Shown here: positions 52,407 through 61,658 of the stretch, one piece after another
Numbering within the stretch: position 1 is the stretch's first letter
How the letters are laid out: every line of letters starts with the position of its first letter
Assembly (NCBI RefSeq): GCF_014217605.1
Contig: NZ_CP043639.1
Span: 2,317,501-2,381,500, forward strand
Length of the DNA: 64,000 bases
From: Sphingomonas sp. NBWT7
GTDB taxonomy: Bacteria; Pseudomonadota; Alphaproteobacteria; Sphingomonadales; Sphingomonadaceae
Reading direction: 5' to 3'
Position numbers and translations under genes: made by a program
Notes under the pieces: model-generated
Told to the model about the DNA's origin: nothing
What the model saw: the letters and a program-made list of their open reading frames with translations, nothing else
Databases searched by the model: none

Positions 52407-53147
52407 TCAGGAAATCAGCTCGGCTTCGACGCGCCGGTTGGCGGGATCGGTGGACTGCTGGCCGGGAAGCGGTGCCGACGATCCCAGGCCACGCGTCTGT
52501 AGGCGATCGCGCGCGACGCCTTGCGCGACAAGGAAGTCGGCGACCCGTTGTGCCCGGCGCGCCGACAGCGGCACGTTGACCCCGCTGCCGCCGCGCTCGT
52601 CGGTGTGCCCCTCGATCAGGAAGCGCTTGTCGCGCAGTTCCGGCATCAGCAGCGACTGCGCGAAGACGCGCGCCGACTGGCGCCCGACCGCAGTGAGCCG
52701 GTCGGAATTGAGCTCGAACCCGATCATCAGATCGGCGCGGCGTCCGCCCGACACCGCCGCCAGGCGCGGCGCGACCAGGGCGGCGGACGATCCCATGTTG
52801 GCGCGCCGCGTCTCGCCCGCCGAATAGGCAGGGCGCGCCGGCGCGGCGCGGTTCCTCGGCGGCGCGATCGTCGCAATGCGGGAGGAACGGCGCGTCGTCG
52901 TCGGCCTGGCTGAAGCAACTGGCGTATCGCCGCCGCCCGAGCGCGCGAGCCGGAAGCCCTTGGTCTCCGGCGCGTCGCGCGTCGCCTGCTCGACGGCGGC
53001 GCCGTCCGCTGCATCGTCGCACTTGCCCGCAAAGGTGCACAGATAGCCGGCAACACTGGGCGTCGACGCGGGCGCCCGCTGCGCGGTTGCGGGAACGGCT
53101 GCCAACATGGCCAGCGAGACTGTCAGCATACGCATCGTCATAAGCAT
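52407..53147 (-). CDS. Secreted OmpA-family protein at head of tssA operon
   Basis: A 246-residue protein. A signal peptide (MLTVSLAMLAAVPATAQ) is followed by a low-complexity Arg/Ala-rich region and a C-terminal OmpA-like peptidoglycan-binding domain (about 130-246). That domain carries IGFELNSDRLTAVG, FLIEGHTDERGG, LSARRAQRVADFL and ANRRVEAELI. It is the first gene of the tssA-tssB-tssC... operon and is divergent from vgrG. With TssL already carrying an OmpA domain, this second wall-binding protein may help anchor the apparatus, perhaps in place of TssJ. Several in-frame ATGs lie close together at the start; the first is used. Confidence 0.88.
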   Translation of the reverse strand: MLMTMRMLTVSLAMLAAVPATAQRAPASTPSVAGYLCTFAGKCDDAADGAAVEQATRDAPETKGFRLARSGGGDTPVASARPTTTRRSSRIATIAPPRNRAAPARPAYSAGETRRANMGSSAALVAPRLAAVSGGRRADLMIGFELNSDRLTAVGRQSARVFAQSLLMPELRDKRFLIEGHTDERGGSGVNVPLSARRAQRVADFLVAQGVARDRLQTRGLGSSAPLPGQQSTDPANRRVEAELIS

Positions 53148-53358
53148 GTCCGCTTCGGTTCCGATCGGATAGTCCCCACGGGAGGCTCTAAGTGACTGGC
53201 GCTGCCTAAGCAACCGCAATTCCGCCACATTTCGGCGCGGCGGGATCATTGCGCAATGGTTGTGCATTGTCGCTGCGCGCTCGGGACGATAGGAGGGCGC
53301 CAATAGACAGCTCAGCGTAGCCGTTGATTAACGCTGTCGCGGGACGCGGGAGTAGTCG
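53148..53358. promoter_or_regulatory. Divergent promoter region, tssA operon and vgrG operon
   Basis: This 211-base gap separates the OmpA-like/tssA operon from the vgrG operon and must hold both promoters. It contains the perfect palindrome CATTGCGCAATG (53247-53258), with a related TGTGCATTG just after it. GGGAG at 53348-53352 is the Shine-Dalgarno sequence of vgrG. Confidence 0.55.
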
Positions 53359-55395
53359 GTGGCGGATCCAGGGCAACGGCTTACCCAGATGTCGATCGAC
53401 GTGGGCGACGAACAGGTCGTCCTGCAACGGATCGAGAGCGAGGAACGCCTCGGCCGACCATTTACCGTCCATGCCACGATCATCTCGCCGCTCGAAGTCG
53501 ATCTCTTTCCGCACCTCGGCAAGCCTGCGGCGCTTGCCGTGCTAGAGGATGGCGAACTACTGCGCCGGTTCCATGGGCTGGTGACGGCGGGGGAATATCA
53601 GAAGGAAACGCCCGCGGGGCACCATTACCGGCTGACGATCGAACCGTGGACCTATTATCTGGCGCAGAACCGCCAGATGGCGATCTTCCAAGACAGGAAT
53701 GCGGTCGAGATCATCAAGGAGGTGATTGAGGGCGCCGGCATCCAGGACGTCGATTACACCCGGCTGTCAAAGCCGCGCATCACGCGCGGCTACACCGTCC
53801 AGTATCGCGAGAGCGACTTCGCCTTCGTCTCGCGCCTGATGGAGGAGGAAGGCATCTATTACTTCTTCCGTCACGATGCCGATCGCCACGTCATGGTGCT
53901 GTGCGAAGGCGCCGGATCGCACCAGCCCGGCTCCCCGTCGAGCCTGCGTTTCAACGCCAACGCGCTGTCGGTGTTCACCGCCAATTCAAAGAGCCGCTTC
54001 GATCAGCACCGCGATATCCTGCAGACCTGGGTCGAGCGGGTCGCCTCCACCGGGCAGGCGCGGGTAACCGTTCGTGATTTCGATTTCGAGTCGCCCGATC
54101 AACCGCTGGCGAGCGAGAGCACCGGCGAGGGCGGCCACCCCCGCGACGATCGCGAGATCTTCATCTATCCGGGCCGGCACGTGCGCGAAAAGACCGGACG
54201 CGGCGACCAGGAGCAGGTCGGGCGCGAACGCGGGCAGACGCTGCTCGATGCGCAGCGTGCACGTCGGCGGACCTTCACCGGCACGAGCCAGGCGTCGGGC
54301 ATCGTCACCGGGCAGCGGCTCGACGTAGTGGATCACCCGGCGGTCCGGCTTAACGGCTCCTTTACCGTGATCTCGGCGGTGCACTCGATCGCCGCGGAAG
54401 CCTATCGCTCCGGCGAGCAGGACGACGAGGAGCCTTACAACGTCAGGTTCGAGGCGATCCCCGCCGACACGAACTACCAGTCGCCGCCCGAAACGCCGCG
54501 CCCCGTCGTCCAGGGGCTAGAGACCGCCACCGTGACGGGCCCCGCCGGCGAAACGATTTTCACCGATGAGTACGGCCGCGTGAAGGTGCGTTTCCCGTGG
54601 GATCGCGCCGATACACCGGGGGAACGTTCGACCTGCTGGATCCGCGTGTCGCAGACTGGAGGGCTGGGCAACGTCATTCTGCCGCGCGTCGGCCACGAGG
54701 TGCTGATCGATTTCCTTCACGGCGATCCCGATCGCCCGATGGTGATGGGCCGAGTGTTCAACAAGGCGAACATGCCGGTATACGATCTGCCGGCGAACAA
54801 GACGCGCGCGGTATGGCGTACGCTGACCTACGGCGATTCGGGCACCTATCCCGAGACCGAGGCGCTCGACAGCGGGCAGGATCGCACGTCGAACGAGATT
54901 CGTTTCGAGGATCGCGGCGGAGCGGAGGAACTGTTCATTCATGCCGAGCGCGACATGAATAGCCGCGTTCGGTTCGACGAGTCGCGCCACGTCGGGCACA
55001 ACCAGAACCGCCGCGTCGGGCTGGATCGCACGACGCGGGTTGGCCGCAACGATTCCAAACTGATCGTCGGCAAACGAAGCACGCACGTTCAACAGACCGA
55101 CTCGCTGCTCGTCGACGACACCCTGTCGATCGAATCGAAAACTGCGGTCACCATCCGCGTCAAGAATTCCAAGATCACGATCGGCCCCGATCGCATCACG
55201 ATTCAGTCACCAACCGTCGAGATTCAGGCAAACGAGACCGCGGTCGTCAACGGCGGCAAGACAACGCGCGTCAACGGCGGCAGCACGTTGGTGCTTAACG
55301 GCGGGCTGACCGACATCAATCCCGACGGCGTCTCGGCCAACTCGTTCGGCGCACCCGCCGATCTTGGCCCGGCGGCGGGCGAGGGCGGCGCGTGA
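53359..55395 (+). CDS. vgrG: T6SS spike protein VgrG (TssI)
   Basis: A 678-residue spike protein. The gp27-like part holds YRESDFAFVSRLMEEEGIYYFFRHD and the gp5 OB-fold region holds TDEYGRVKVRFPWDR, RVSQTGGLGNVILPRVGHEVLIDFL and GDPDRPMVMGRV. It then has the repeated beta-prism needle (SNEIRFEDRGGAEELFIHAE onward). It starts at GTG with GGGAG upstream. The C-terminus ends after the needle with a short Gly/Ala tail and no enzymatic extension, so cargo must come through PAAR or the DUF4123-Rhs protein downstream. Confidence 0.97.
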   Translation: MADPGQRLTQMSIDVGDEQVVLQRIESEERLGRPFTVHATIISPLEVDLFPHLGKPAALAVLEDGELLRRFHGLVTAGEYQKETPAGHHYRLTIEPWTYYLAQNRQMAIFQDRNAVEIIKEVIEGAGIQDVDYTRLSKPRITRGYTVQYRESDFAFVSRLMEEEGIYYFFRHDADRHVMVLCEGAGSHQPGSPSSLRFNANALSVFTANSKSRFDQHRDILQTWVERVASTGQARVTVRDFDFESPDQPLASESTGEGGHPRDDREIFIYPGRHVREKTGRGDQEQVGRERGQTLLDAQRARRRTFTGTSQASGIVTGQRLDVVDHPAVRLNGSFTVISAVHSIAAEAYRSGEQDDEEPYNVRFEAIPADTNYQSPPETPRPVVQGLETATVTGPAGETIFTDEYGRVKVRFPWDRADTPGERSTCWIRVSQTGGLGNVILPRVGHEVLIDFLHGDPDRPMVMGRVFNKANMPVYDLPANKTRAVWRTLTYGDSGTYPETEALDSGQDRTSNEIRFEDRGGAEELFIHAERDMNSRVRFDESRHVGHNQNRRVGLDRTTRVGRNDSKLIVGKRSTHVQQTDSLLVDDTLSIESKTAVTIRVKNSKITIGPDRITIQSPTVEIQANETAVVNGGKTTRVNGGSTLVLNGGLTDINPDGVSANSFGAPADLGPAAGEGGA

Positions 55396-55416
55396 CCGCT
55401 CTGTGCTGATCGCGCG

Positions 55417-56931
55417 ATGACGCTTACCCTCAGGATTCAGGGCGGCCCGCTGGCCGACAGCGGCGTTCCGGCCGAGCTGCTGCTCGACCGCCGCGGTGCG
55501 TTCGTCGGGCGGGCGGCGGGATGTGACTGGGTGCTGCCCGATCCGACGCGACACCTGTCGTCTCGCCACTTCGAAATCCACTTCGACGGCCAAAACTATC
55601 AGCTGATCGATCATAGCACCAATGGCACGTGCCTCGCGCGCACGGGCAAGCGGCTTGACGGGCCGCACCTGCTACGCGACGGCGACCTCATCACCGCGGG
55701 GCCGTTCACGATCGCCGCGCATCTTGGCCCGGCGCAGGCCGCGCCGGGATGGGGCGGATGGCACGACGAGACACTGTCTGCGCCCGCGAACGACGGCTGG
55801 GCCGCCCCGCCTGCGCCGGCCGGAGACGGTTGGGCCGCCGCGCCCGAGCCGACGAGCGACACCGGCTGGGGTGCGCCGCCCGCGGCTTCGCCAAACAACG
55901 GTGACTGGCTGCCGCAGACCGGGCCGCAGCTCGCCCGGCCAGACGCGCACCGCGCCGCAGCCGGCTGGGATGCGCCAAGCCGCACGCCCGCGCTACCGCC
56001 AGCACCCGGCGGCTGGGCGACACATGCCGCAGCGATGCCGCCGGTGCGCTCGGCGTGGGACACCGCCGCCCCGCCGCCCGATCCCGCCTCCGCCTGGTCG
56101 AGCGCCGCGCCCGACCGCCCCCCGGCCCCGTCGCCGGACGATCTGTGGGGCCGGATCGCGGAGGGCAATGTCGTCGATTGGGCGCGCGGCGGCTTCGGCC
56201 AGCCAGTCGAGCCGGTGCGCGATCCACTCGGCCTCTCGCCACCCGCGCCGCCGGCGGCGCCAGCGCCACGCATGCCTGCGGCGTCACCGGGCTGGTCCGC
56301 GCTGCCAGGCCATGCCGCCACGGCTCCCGCATCGACGCCACCGCCAATGCCGCCGCGATCCGAGCCGGCCGACGACGGCTTCCTCGCCGCGCTCGGCATC
56401 GATCCCGCGCGGCTCGACGCGGCGGCGGCAACCCGCGCTGCGCTGCTGTTCCGCCGGCTCGTCGCCGGGATGGTGGTGATGCTGGAGGCACGCGCACGCG
56501 CCAAGGCGCAGCTCGGCGCCGAGGCGACCGCGTTCAGCCCCGACGGGCACAATCCATTAAAATTTGCACGCACCCCAGACGAGGCGCTGCTGATGATGCT
56601 CGGCCAGCCGCAGCCGGGCTTCATGCCGCCCGAGCGCGCGGTTGAGGACGCGTTCGAGGACCTGCAATCGCACCAGATGGCGACGCTGCGAGCGATGAAG
56701 GGCGCGCTACGCACCACGCTCGAGCGCTTCTCCCCCTCGGCGATCCGCACGCGCGCCAAGGCGAGCGGGATGCTCGAGCGCATCCTGCCCGCGGCGCGCG
56801 ACGCCGCCTTGTGGCAAGCCTATGAGCGCGAATTCGGCGGCGTGGCTCAGGGGTCCGACGAGGCGTTCCTCGACATGTTCGCCAAAGAATTCCGTGAGGC
56901 GTACAACCAGCAGGCGCGGTCACGGCAATGA
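55417..56931 (+). CDS. tagH: T6SS FHA-domain protein TagH (Fha)
   Basis: A 504-residue cytosolic protein. An N-terminal FHA domain (about 1-105, FVGRAAGCDWVLPD, HLSSRHFEI, HSTNGTCL) binds phosphothreonine. It is followed by a long Pro/Ala/Trp-rich linker with repeated DGWAA and GWGAP units, and by a C-terminal TagH domain (about 330-504, LFRRLVAGMVVMLEARARAKAQLGAE, NPLKFARTPDEALLMML). In characterised systems this protein reads the kinase signal and promotes assembly. Being in the vgrG operon, it is expressed apart from the kinase and phosphatase. Confidence 0.93.
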   Translation: MTLTLRIQGGPLADSGVPAELLLDRRGAFVGRAAGCDWVLPDPTRHLSSRHFEIHFDGQNYQLIDHSTNGTCLARTGKRLDGPHLLRDGDLITAGPFTIAAHLGPAQAAPGWGGWHDETLSAPANDGWAAPPAPAGDGWAAAPEPTSDTGWGAPPAASPNNGDWLPQTGPQLARPDAHRAAAGWDAPSRTPALPPAPGGWATHAAAMPPVRSAWDTAAPPPDPASAWSSAAPDRPPAPSPDDLWGRIAEGNVVDWARGGFGQPVEPVRDPLGLSPPAPPAAPAPRMPAASPGWSALPGHAATAPASTPPPMPPRSEPADDGFLAALGIDPARLDAAAATRAALLFRRLVAGMVVMLEARARAKAQLGAEATAFSPDGHNPLKFARTPDEALLMMLGQPQPGFMPPERAVEDAFEDLQSHQMATLRAMKGALRTTLERFSPSAIRTRAKASGMLERILPAARDAALWQAYEREFGGVAQGSDEAFLDMFAKEFREAYNQQARSRQ

Positions 56932-56967
56932 CCGACCGCGCCAAAGCAATCAGAGGGTAGACCGCCG

Positions 56968-57303
56968 ATGCCGCCCGCCGCCCGCGTCACCGACATCGAG
57001 ACGTGCCCGCACAGCCGCGCCGCGCCGATTGCCACTGGCTCGCCAAGCGTCGCGATCGAGGGCTTCCCGGCTGCGCGCGTCGGCGACAAGCTCGAATGCC
57101 CCGGCGGCCCGACACAGATTGAATCGGGTGCGTCCACCGTTAAGATCAATGGGCACAAGGCCGCGCGGATGGGCGATACCACTTGCCACAAGGGCAAGAT
57201 CGTCAAGGGCGCAGCGACCGTCCGCATCGGCAACGGCGGCGGCGTCCGCTCGACCACGCTCGATCAGGCACATCGTGACGGCACGCCGTTCGTTCGCGGC
57301 TGA
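56968..57303 (+). CDS. PAAR-domain spike tip protein
   Basis: A 111-residue stand-alone PAAR protein. MPPAARVTDIETCPH, SVAIEGFPAARVGDKLECPGG, VKINGHKAARMGDTTCHKG and GAATVRIGNG form the PAAR repeats, with Cys and His residues that coordinate zinc at the tip. It sharpens the VgrG spike and can carry effectors. The Rhs gene starts 29 bases inside its end, so PAAR and toxin are translated together rather than fused as they often are. Confidence 0.94.
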   Translation: MPPAARVTDIETCPHSRAAPIATGSPSVAIEGFPAARVGDKLECPGGPTQIESGASTVKINGHKAARMGDTTCHKGKIVKGAATVRIGNGGGVRSTTLDQAHRDGTPFVRG

Positions 57304-60300
57304 TCGCGGCGCGCCGGAGACGCGCGCGGCGGCGGGCGATCCGCGCCGCTCGCCGCTCATCATCGGCCCGGTCGAGCCCGCCTGGCTACGCGAAGCGGCG
57401 GCGCGCGGGCATCTCTACGCCGTAGTCGATCCTTGCGTCGACGACGATGCGCATCGCTGGCTCGCGACGCTGGGCGAGGATTGCGTGTCGAGCCTCTACC
57501 TCGGCGAGGCACAGGCCAATTACGGCGACAAGGCGCCGCATATTGTGCGCGTCGATCCCGCGCTGCTCGATGCGCTGCCGCCGCGGTTCGGCAATGCGGC
57601 GTGGGGCTGCCTCATCGTCAGCCAGGCGCCGCCGGGGCGCGTGCGCCGACACCTTCGCGGCTGGTTGTCGGTGCGATCGCCCGAGGGCGAGGCGTGGCTG
57701 TTCCGTTTCTGGGATCCGCGTCGCCTGCCGACCTATCTGCGCGCCTCGACCGTGGCCGAGCTCGACGCCTTCTTCGGGCCGATTACCGCCTTTGCGACGC
57801 TCAACGCCGCGGGTGAGGCGTTCGTCGCGCAGCGCGCTGCGGCGGCCCCCGCGCCGCGCCGATCGGTCGGCGAGCGGCCCACGATCAGCCCGGCGCAGGT
57901 CGCGGCGCTGCGCGGCGAGGGCATGGCCAGCCGCCTAATCGCCTCGTTCGACAGCACGCCGCTGGCGGCGCGGCGCGATCCCGACAGCGGTGACGTGCTG
58001 CTCCGCGCCCCCGACGGCGGCATTACGCGGGTGCACATCGGCGCTGACGGCCAGATTGCCGGCACGACGAGCCCATCGGGGCGGCGCTGGACCAACGAGC
58101 ATCGCGCCGATGGCAAGCTCGCGCGACTGACGACGCCGTCGGGCGCGCAACTGTCGATCGGCTACGATGCGTCCGGGCGTGTTCAGGCTGTCGCGCGCAA
58201 CGGGATCGAACGGTTCCGTGCCGATCACGATCGCTACGGCCGGATGGAGCGCGCTGCCTTTCCCGACGGTAGCGACGTGCGGCTGGCTTATGCACTGGGC
58301 GGCGCCAGCGCGCTCGCCGATCCGGACGGCGCGATGCTCACGGCGCGGCGCGATCGGCTCGGCCGAACCGAACGGTTCGGCTACGAGGATGGTCTGCTCA
58401 CCGAGATCGTTGACGGCAACGGCCGGAGCACGCGCATCGCGCGCGACGATCGCGGGCGCCCGATCGGCCTTCACCTGCCCGACGGGCGTGCCGAGACGTA
58501 TCGCTACGATCCGCAGGGGCAGCTGTCGGGCATCGTCCGGGCGGGCGGCGTGGCGCTCGACGTCCTTTGCAACACCGCGGGTAAGCCGGTGCGGATGCGC
58601 AGCGCCGACGGCGCCGAGGCGAGCTTCGAGTATGACGACGCGGGGCGGCTGATAGCAGCCACCAATGCGGCGGGCGAGCTTCGCTGGCGCTACGACGATC
58701 TCGGCCGCGTCGTTGAGGAACGGTTCGGCGACACGGTGGTCGGCTACGAGTACGACGCGGTCGGGCTGGTCGCGCTCACCTACCCCGACGGATCGACCGT
58801 CCGCTACGTGCGCGACGAGGACCAGCGGCTCTCCGCGGTGCGGGACTGGACCGGCGGCTGGCATCAAATCGATTACGCACCCGATGACGCCGGGTGGCGC
58901 ATCGCCTCCCCCGACGGCACCGTCGCGACGACGACGACGACCGCGGTAGGGCTCGTCGCCGCCCAGCGGATCGAGCACGGCGGCGCGCCGCTGTGCGAGA
59001 CCCGCTACGTGCACGACGACGAGGACCGGCTACGCGAGCGGCACGACAGCCGCACCGGCGCCGCGTCGTTCGACTATGATGCCGAGGGGCAGTTGCGGCG
59101 TCATATACGCGCGTCGGGCCTGGTCGAGGACTTCGCCTATGACGCGGCGGGCAACCGTATCGCTTGCGCCGAGGGCGCGGCGCGGTTCGACGCGGTCAAT
59201 CAGATCATTGGTCAGGGCGGCGTCCGCTACGAGCACGATGCCGACGGCGCGATGATACGCCGCATCACGCCGGACGCCGACTGGCGTTTCGCCTACGACG
59301 GCTTCGGCCACCTGATAGCCGCCGAAGACGCGGCGGGGCGCCGTGTGTCTTTCGGCTACGATGCGCTCGGCCGCCGGCTGTGGAAGCGCGTGTCGGGGAA
59401 CGGGGTGGATCGCATCATCCGCTTCGTCTGGGCCGGCGAGCAGATGATCCGCGAGGAAGCGGACGGCGCAGCGCCGCGCGACTATCTCTACTGGCCGCAG
59501 ACCTACACCCCGCTGCTGCTGCGCGACGGCGACGCGCTGTTCCACTACCATTGCGATCCCGCCGGCACGCCGCAACGACTGACCGGCGGCGATGGATCGA
59601 TCGTGTGGGAAGTTGATGCCGATCCGTTCGGCGGCGTGCGGCCGCGTGTCGCTGCGCTCGCCCAGCCGCTGCGCATGCCCGGACAATATTGCGACGACGA
59701 GTTCGGCCTCGCGCTGCACTACAACCGCTTCCGCTTCTACGATCCGGCGATCGGCCGCTACATCAGCCCAGATCCGATCGGCATCGCCGGCGGGCTGAAC
59801 CTCTACGGATACGTCGGCAACGATCCTGTGAATCGCGCCGATCCGCTTGGCCTGTGGTGGAACGTCGTCGCCAGCGTACTGGTTGCCGCGGCGGTCGCGA
59901 CGGTGGTGGTGCTGACCGCGCCGATCTCCGGGCCGCTGCTAATCATCGCTGCGGGCGCGGCGGCGGGCGCGGCTGGCTTCATGGTCAACGAAGCGATGAC
60001 GCAGGAGACGTTCTGCGCCTCGTGCATCCTGCTGGCGGGCATCCGGGGAGCCGCCGTGGGCGCCATCGCCGCACTGCCGATCGCCTGGCTACCCGCCACG
60101 GCGAGCGTTGGCGCCTTTGCCGGACTGGGCGGGGTCAGCGGCTTTCTGGGCTACGCCGCCGAATGGGTGATGACGCCGGGCATGGAGTGGAACTGGACCC
60201 ACGCGGCGGTCGCTACGGGGCTCGGCGCCGCGACAGGGGGGCTGGGTCGGTATGCGTCCGGTCGTTTCGGCGCCAAGCCGCCCGCGACGGCTGATGCGGC

Positions 60301-60802
60301 GGCGCCAGAACCGTTCCAATATACGCCGAAGAAACTCGGCCAGACCGAGCCGGGTGCCGTGCCGAACAATCCCAAGCTGCAGGCCGAGATGGATGCGGCG
60401 GCTAACGCACAGGCGCGCAAGGCGGACGGCTATCCTGATCTTCCGGCCGACAAGGCTGCGACCTTTGGCGACGATGTGCGGCCTTGGGACGGGCCGGACG
60501 ACGGAACGATCCGGCGCGTGATCGGCAGCGACCGCGATGCGAACGGCGGTTATTGGCAAAAGGATATCCCGACGAACGAGGCGGAATGGCGCGGCGGCTC
60601 TGCGGTCCTGAACGATTGGAACGGCAACGGCGGCTATGTCGAAAGCCCGACAAAGGGCCTGAAGGGCTGGATTGGGTCTGCCCGCCCGCAGATGTCGAGC
60701 GATGGCGTCAATGTGCTGCCCGGCCATGGCGAGCAGATCTGGATGCCGCCGGGTTCCGCAGACCCCGGCCCGACCATTCCTACGCCTTGGAGCATCAAGT
60801 GA
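57275..60802 (+). CDS. DUF4123-Rhs fusion toxin
   Basis: A 1,175-residue protein. Residues about 28-185 are a DUF4123 (Tap/TEC adaptor) domain: GHLYAVVDPCVDDDAHRWL, WGCLIVSQAP, FRFWDPRRLPTYL and LDAFFGPITAF. About 250-860 are Rhs/YD repeats (FEYDDAGRLIAATN, FGYDALGRRLW), closed by HYNRFRFYDPAIGRYISPDP and the cleavage motif DPLGL (from Asp856). The variable C-terminus (about 861-1175) starts with hydrophobic helices and ends with a soluble domain (GGYWQKDIP, AVLNDWNGNGGYVE, GHGEQIWMP) that I cannot name with confidence. GTG at 57275 is the only start that keeps the whole DUF4123 domain. It overlaps PAAR upstream and the immunity gene downstream. Confidence 0.9.
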   Translation: MTARRSFAADRGAPETRAAAGDPRRSPLIIGPVEPAWLREAAARGHLYAVVDPCVDDDAHRWLATLGEDCVSSLYLGEAQANYGDKAPHIVRVDPALLDALPPRFGNAAWGCLIVSQAPPGRVRRHLRGWLSVRSPEGEAWLFRFWDPRRLPTYLRASTVAELDAFFGPITAFATLNAAGEAFVAQRAAAAPAPRRSVGERPTISPAQVAALRGEGMASRLIASFDSTPLAARRDPDSGDVLLRAPDGGITRVHIGADGQIAGTTSPSGRRWTNEHRADGKLARLTTPSGAQLSIGYDASGRVQAVARNGIERFRADHDRYGRMERAAFPDGSDVRLAYALGGASALADPDGAMLTARRDRLGRTERFGYEDGLLTEIVDGNGRSTRIARDDRGRPIGLHLPDGRAETYRYDPQGQLSGIVRAGGVALDVLCNTAGKPVRMRSADGAEASFEYDDAGRLIAATNAAGELRWRYDDLGRVVEERFGDTVVGYEYDAVGLVALTYPDGSTVRYVRDEDQRLSAVRDWTGGWHQIDYAPDDAGWRIASPDGTVATTTTTAVGLVAAQRIEHGGAPLCETRYVHDDEDRLRERHDSRTGAASFDYDAEGQLRRHIRASGLVEDFAYDAAGNRIACAEGAARFDAVNQIIGQGGVRYEHDADGAMIRRITPDADWRFAYDGFGHLIAAEDAAGRRVSFGYDALGRRLWKRVSGNGVDRIIRFVWAGEQMIREEADGAAPRDYLYWPQTYTPLLLRDGDALFHYHCDPAGTPQRLTGGDGSIVWEVDADPFGGVRPRVAALAQPLRMPGQYCDDEFGLALHYNRFRFYDPAIGRYISPDPIGIAGGLNLYGYVGNDPVNRADPLGLWWNVVASVLVAAAVATVVVLTAPISGPLLIIAAGAAAGAAGFMVNEAMTQETFCASCILLAGIRGAAVGAIAALPIAWLPATASVGAFAGLGGVSGFLGYAAEWVMTPGMEWNWTHAAVATGLGAATGGLGRYASGRFGAKPPATADAAAPEPFQYTPKKLGQTEPGAVPNNPKLQAEMDAAANAQARKADGYPDLPADKAATFGDDVRPWDGPDDGTIRRVIGSDRDANGGYWQKDIPTNEAEWRGGSAVLNDWNGNGGYVESPTKGLKGWIGSARPQMSSDGVNVLPGHGEQIWMPPGSADPGPTIPTPWSIK

Positions 60803-61155
60803 CCATATCGCCCCAAAGCAGCGCCGCGCTCGACCGCCTAATCACGCTCACGCAGGATCTGCTCGCCGAAATGGCAAGCGCCGAAAACTTGTATCCGTCT
60901 GCGCCGGGATCGGGCTGGTCGGGTGCCATGGAGACGGTTCAGCGTCATCTTGCCTTCGCGGTGGAGGGTCGCGCCGCCGACGACGCGCCGCTTGCGCTCC
61001 GCGGTGCCAATCTGTTGACCACTGCGAACAAGGGGGTAGGCGATCTCGAAACCTCGACCGCCGATCGACCGATCAGCGAGAAAGCGTTCGCGGTGACACG
61101 CGCGGCGATCGACGCTGCCAAACATCTTCGGTCGGACGCGGGGCTAGGCTTCTAG
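60799..61155 (+). CDS. Probable Rhs immunity protein
   Basis: A 118-residue, mostly helical cytosolic protein (LDRLITLTQDLLAEMA, METVQRHLAFAVEG, AFAVTRAAIDAAKHL). Its GTG start overlaps the TGA of the Rhs gene (GTGA). A small gene directly after the variable C-terminus of an Rhs toxin is almost always its cognate immunity gene. It has no signal peptide, so the toxin should act in the cytosol. No family is recognised. Confidence 0.8.
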   Translation: MTISPQSSAALDRLITLTQDLLAEMASAENLYPSAPGSGWSGAMETVQRHLAFAVEGRAADDAPLALRGANLLTTANKGVGDLETSTADRPISEKAFAVTRAAIDAAKHLRSDAGLGF

Positions 61156-61658
61156 CGTCAGGACCCATCGATGTGAGTGTCGCAATCGGATTCGGGCTCC
61201 GCAAGGAGATCGGACGAGGGACCTGTTTAGGCTGATGAACGAGCAGATGGAGCGGTTGCGGCCGTTCTTTCCTAAGAGCCACGGCAAGCCTCGGGTGGAT
61301 GGGCGAACTGATCAGCCGCCGAGTAGCCTGAGCGACTGGCGCGCTCAATCTGCTGGCGTGAAGACCCAAACTCGGTCATCCGCGTCGCCCTGCCGCCTCC
61401 CCAACTTCAGACATTCATTCATCGTGGCGCTTCCGGTGCGGGTGCTTCGCAATGGCGCTGCTTGATCGGAACCTTTCGCGAGCGAGAAGATCCAGGGGCT
61501 AACCACCCCCATGGCCCATTATACTTCCGACAACTGGGCGTCCGTTCATCTCGACCCGCTTGGTAGGCTGGCAGTGATAAAGCCTTAACCAGCTTGGGCC
61601 ATATGCTGTGGGACGCTCGGGGGAGCGACTTGAGATTGTAGAGGCGGGCGGTGTTGTA
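61156..61658. other. Intergenic stretch after the T6SS locus
   Basis: About 500 bases with no recognised gene, repeat or RNA. It should contain the promoter of the diguanylate cyclase. The T6SS locus ends at its left border. Confidence 0.5.
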
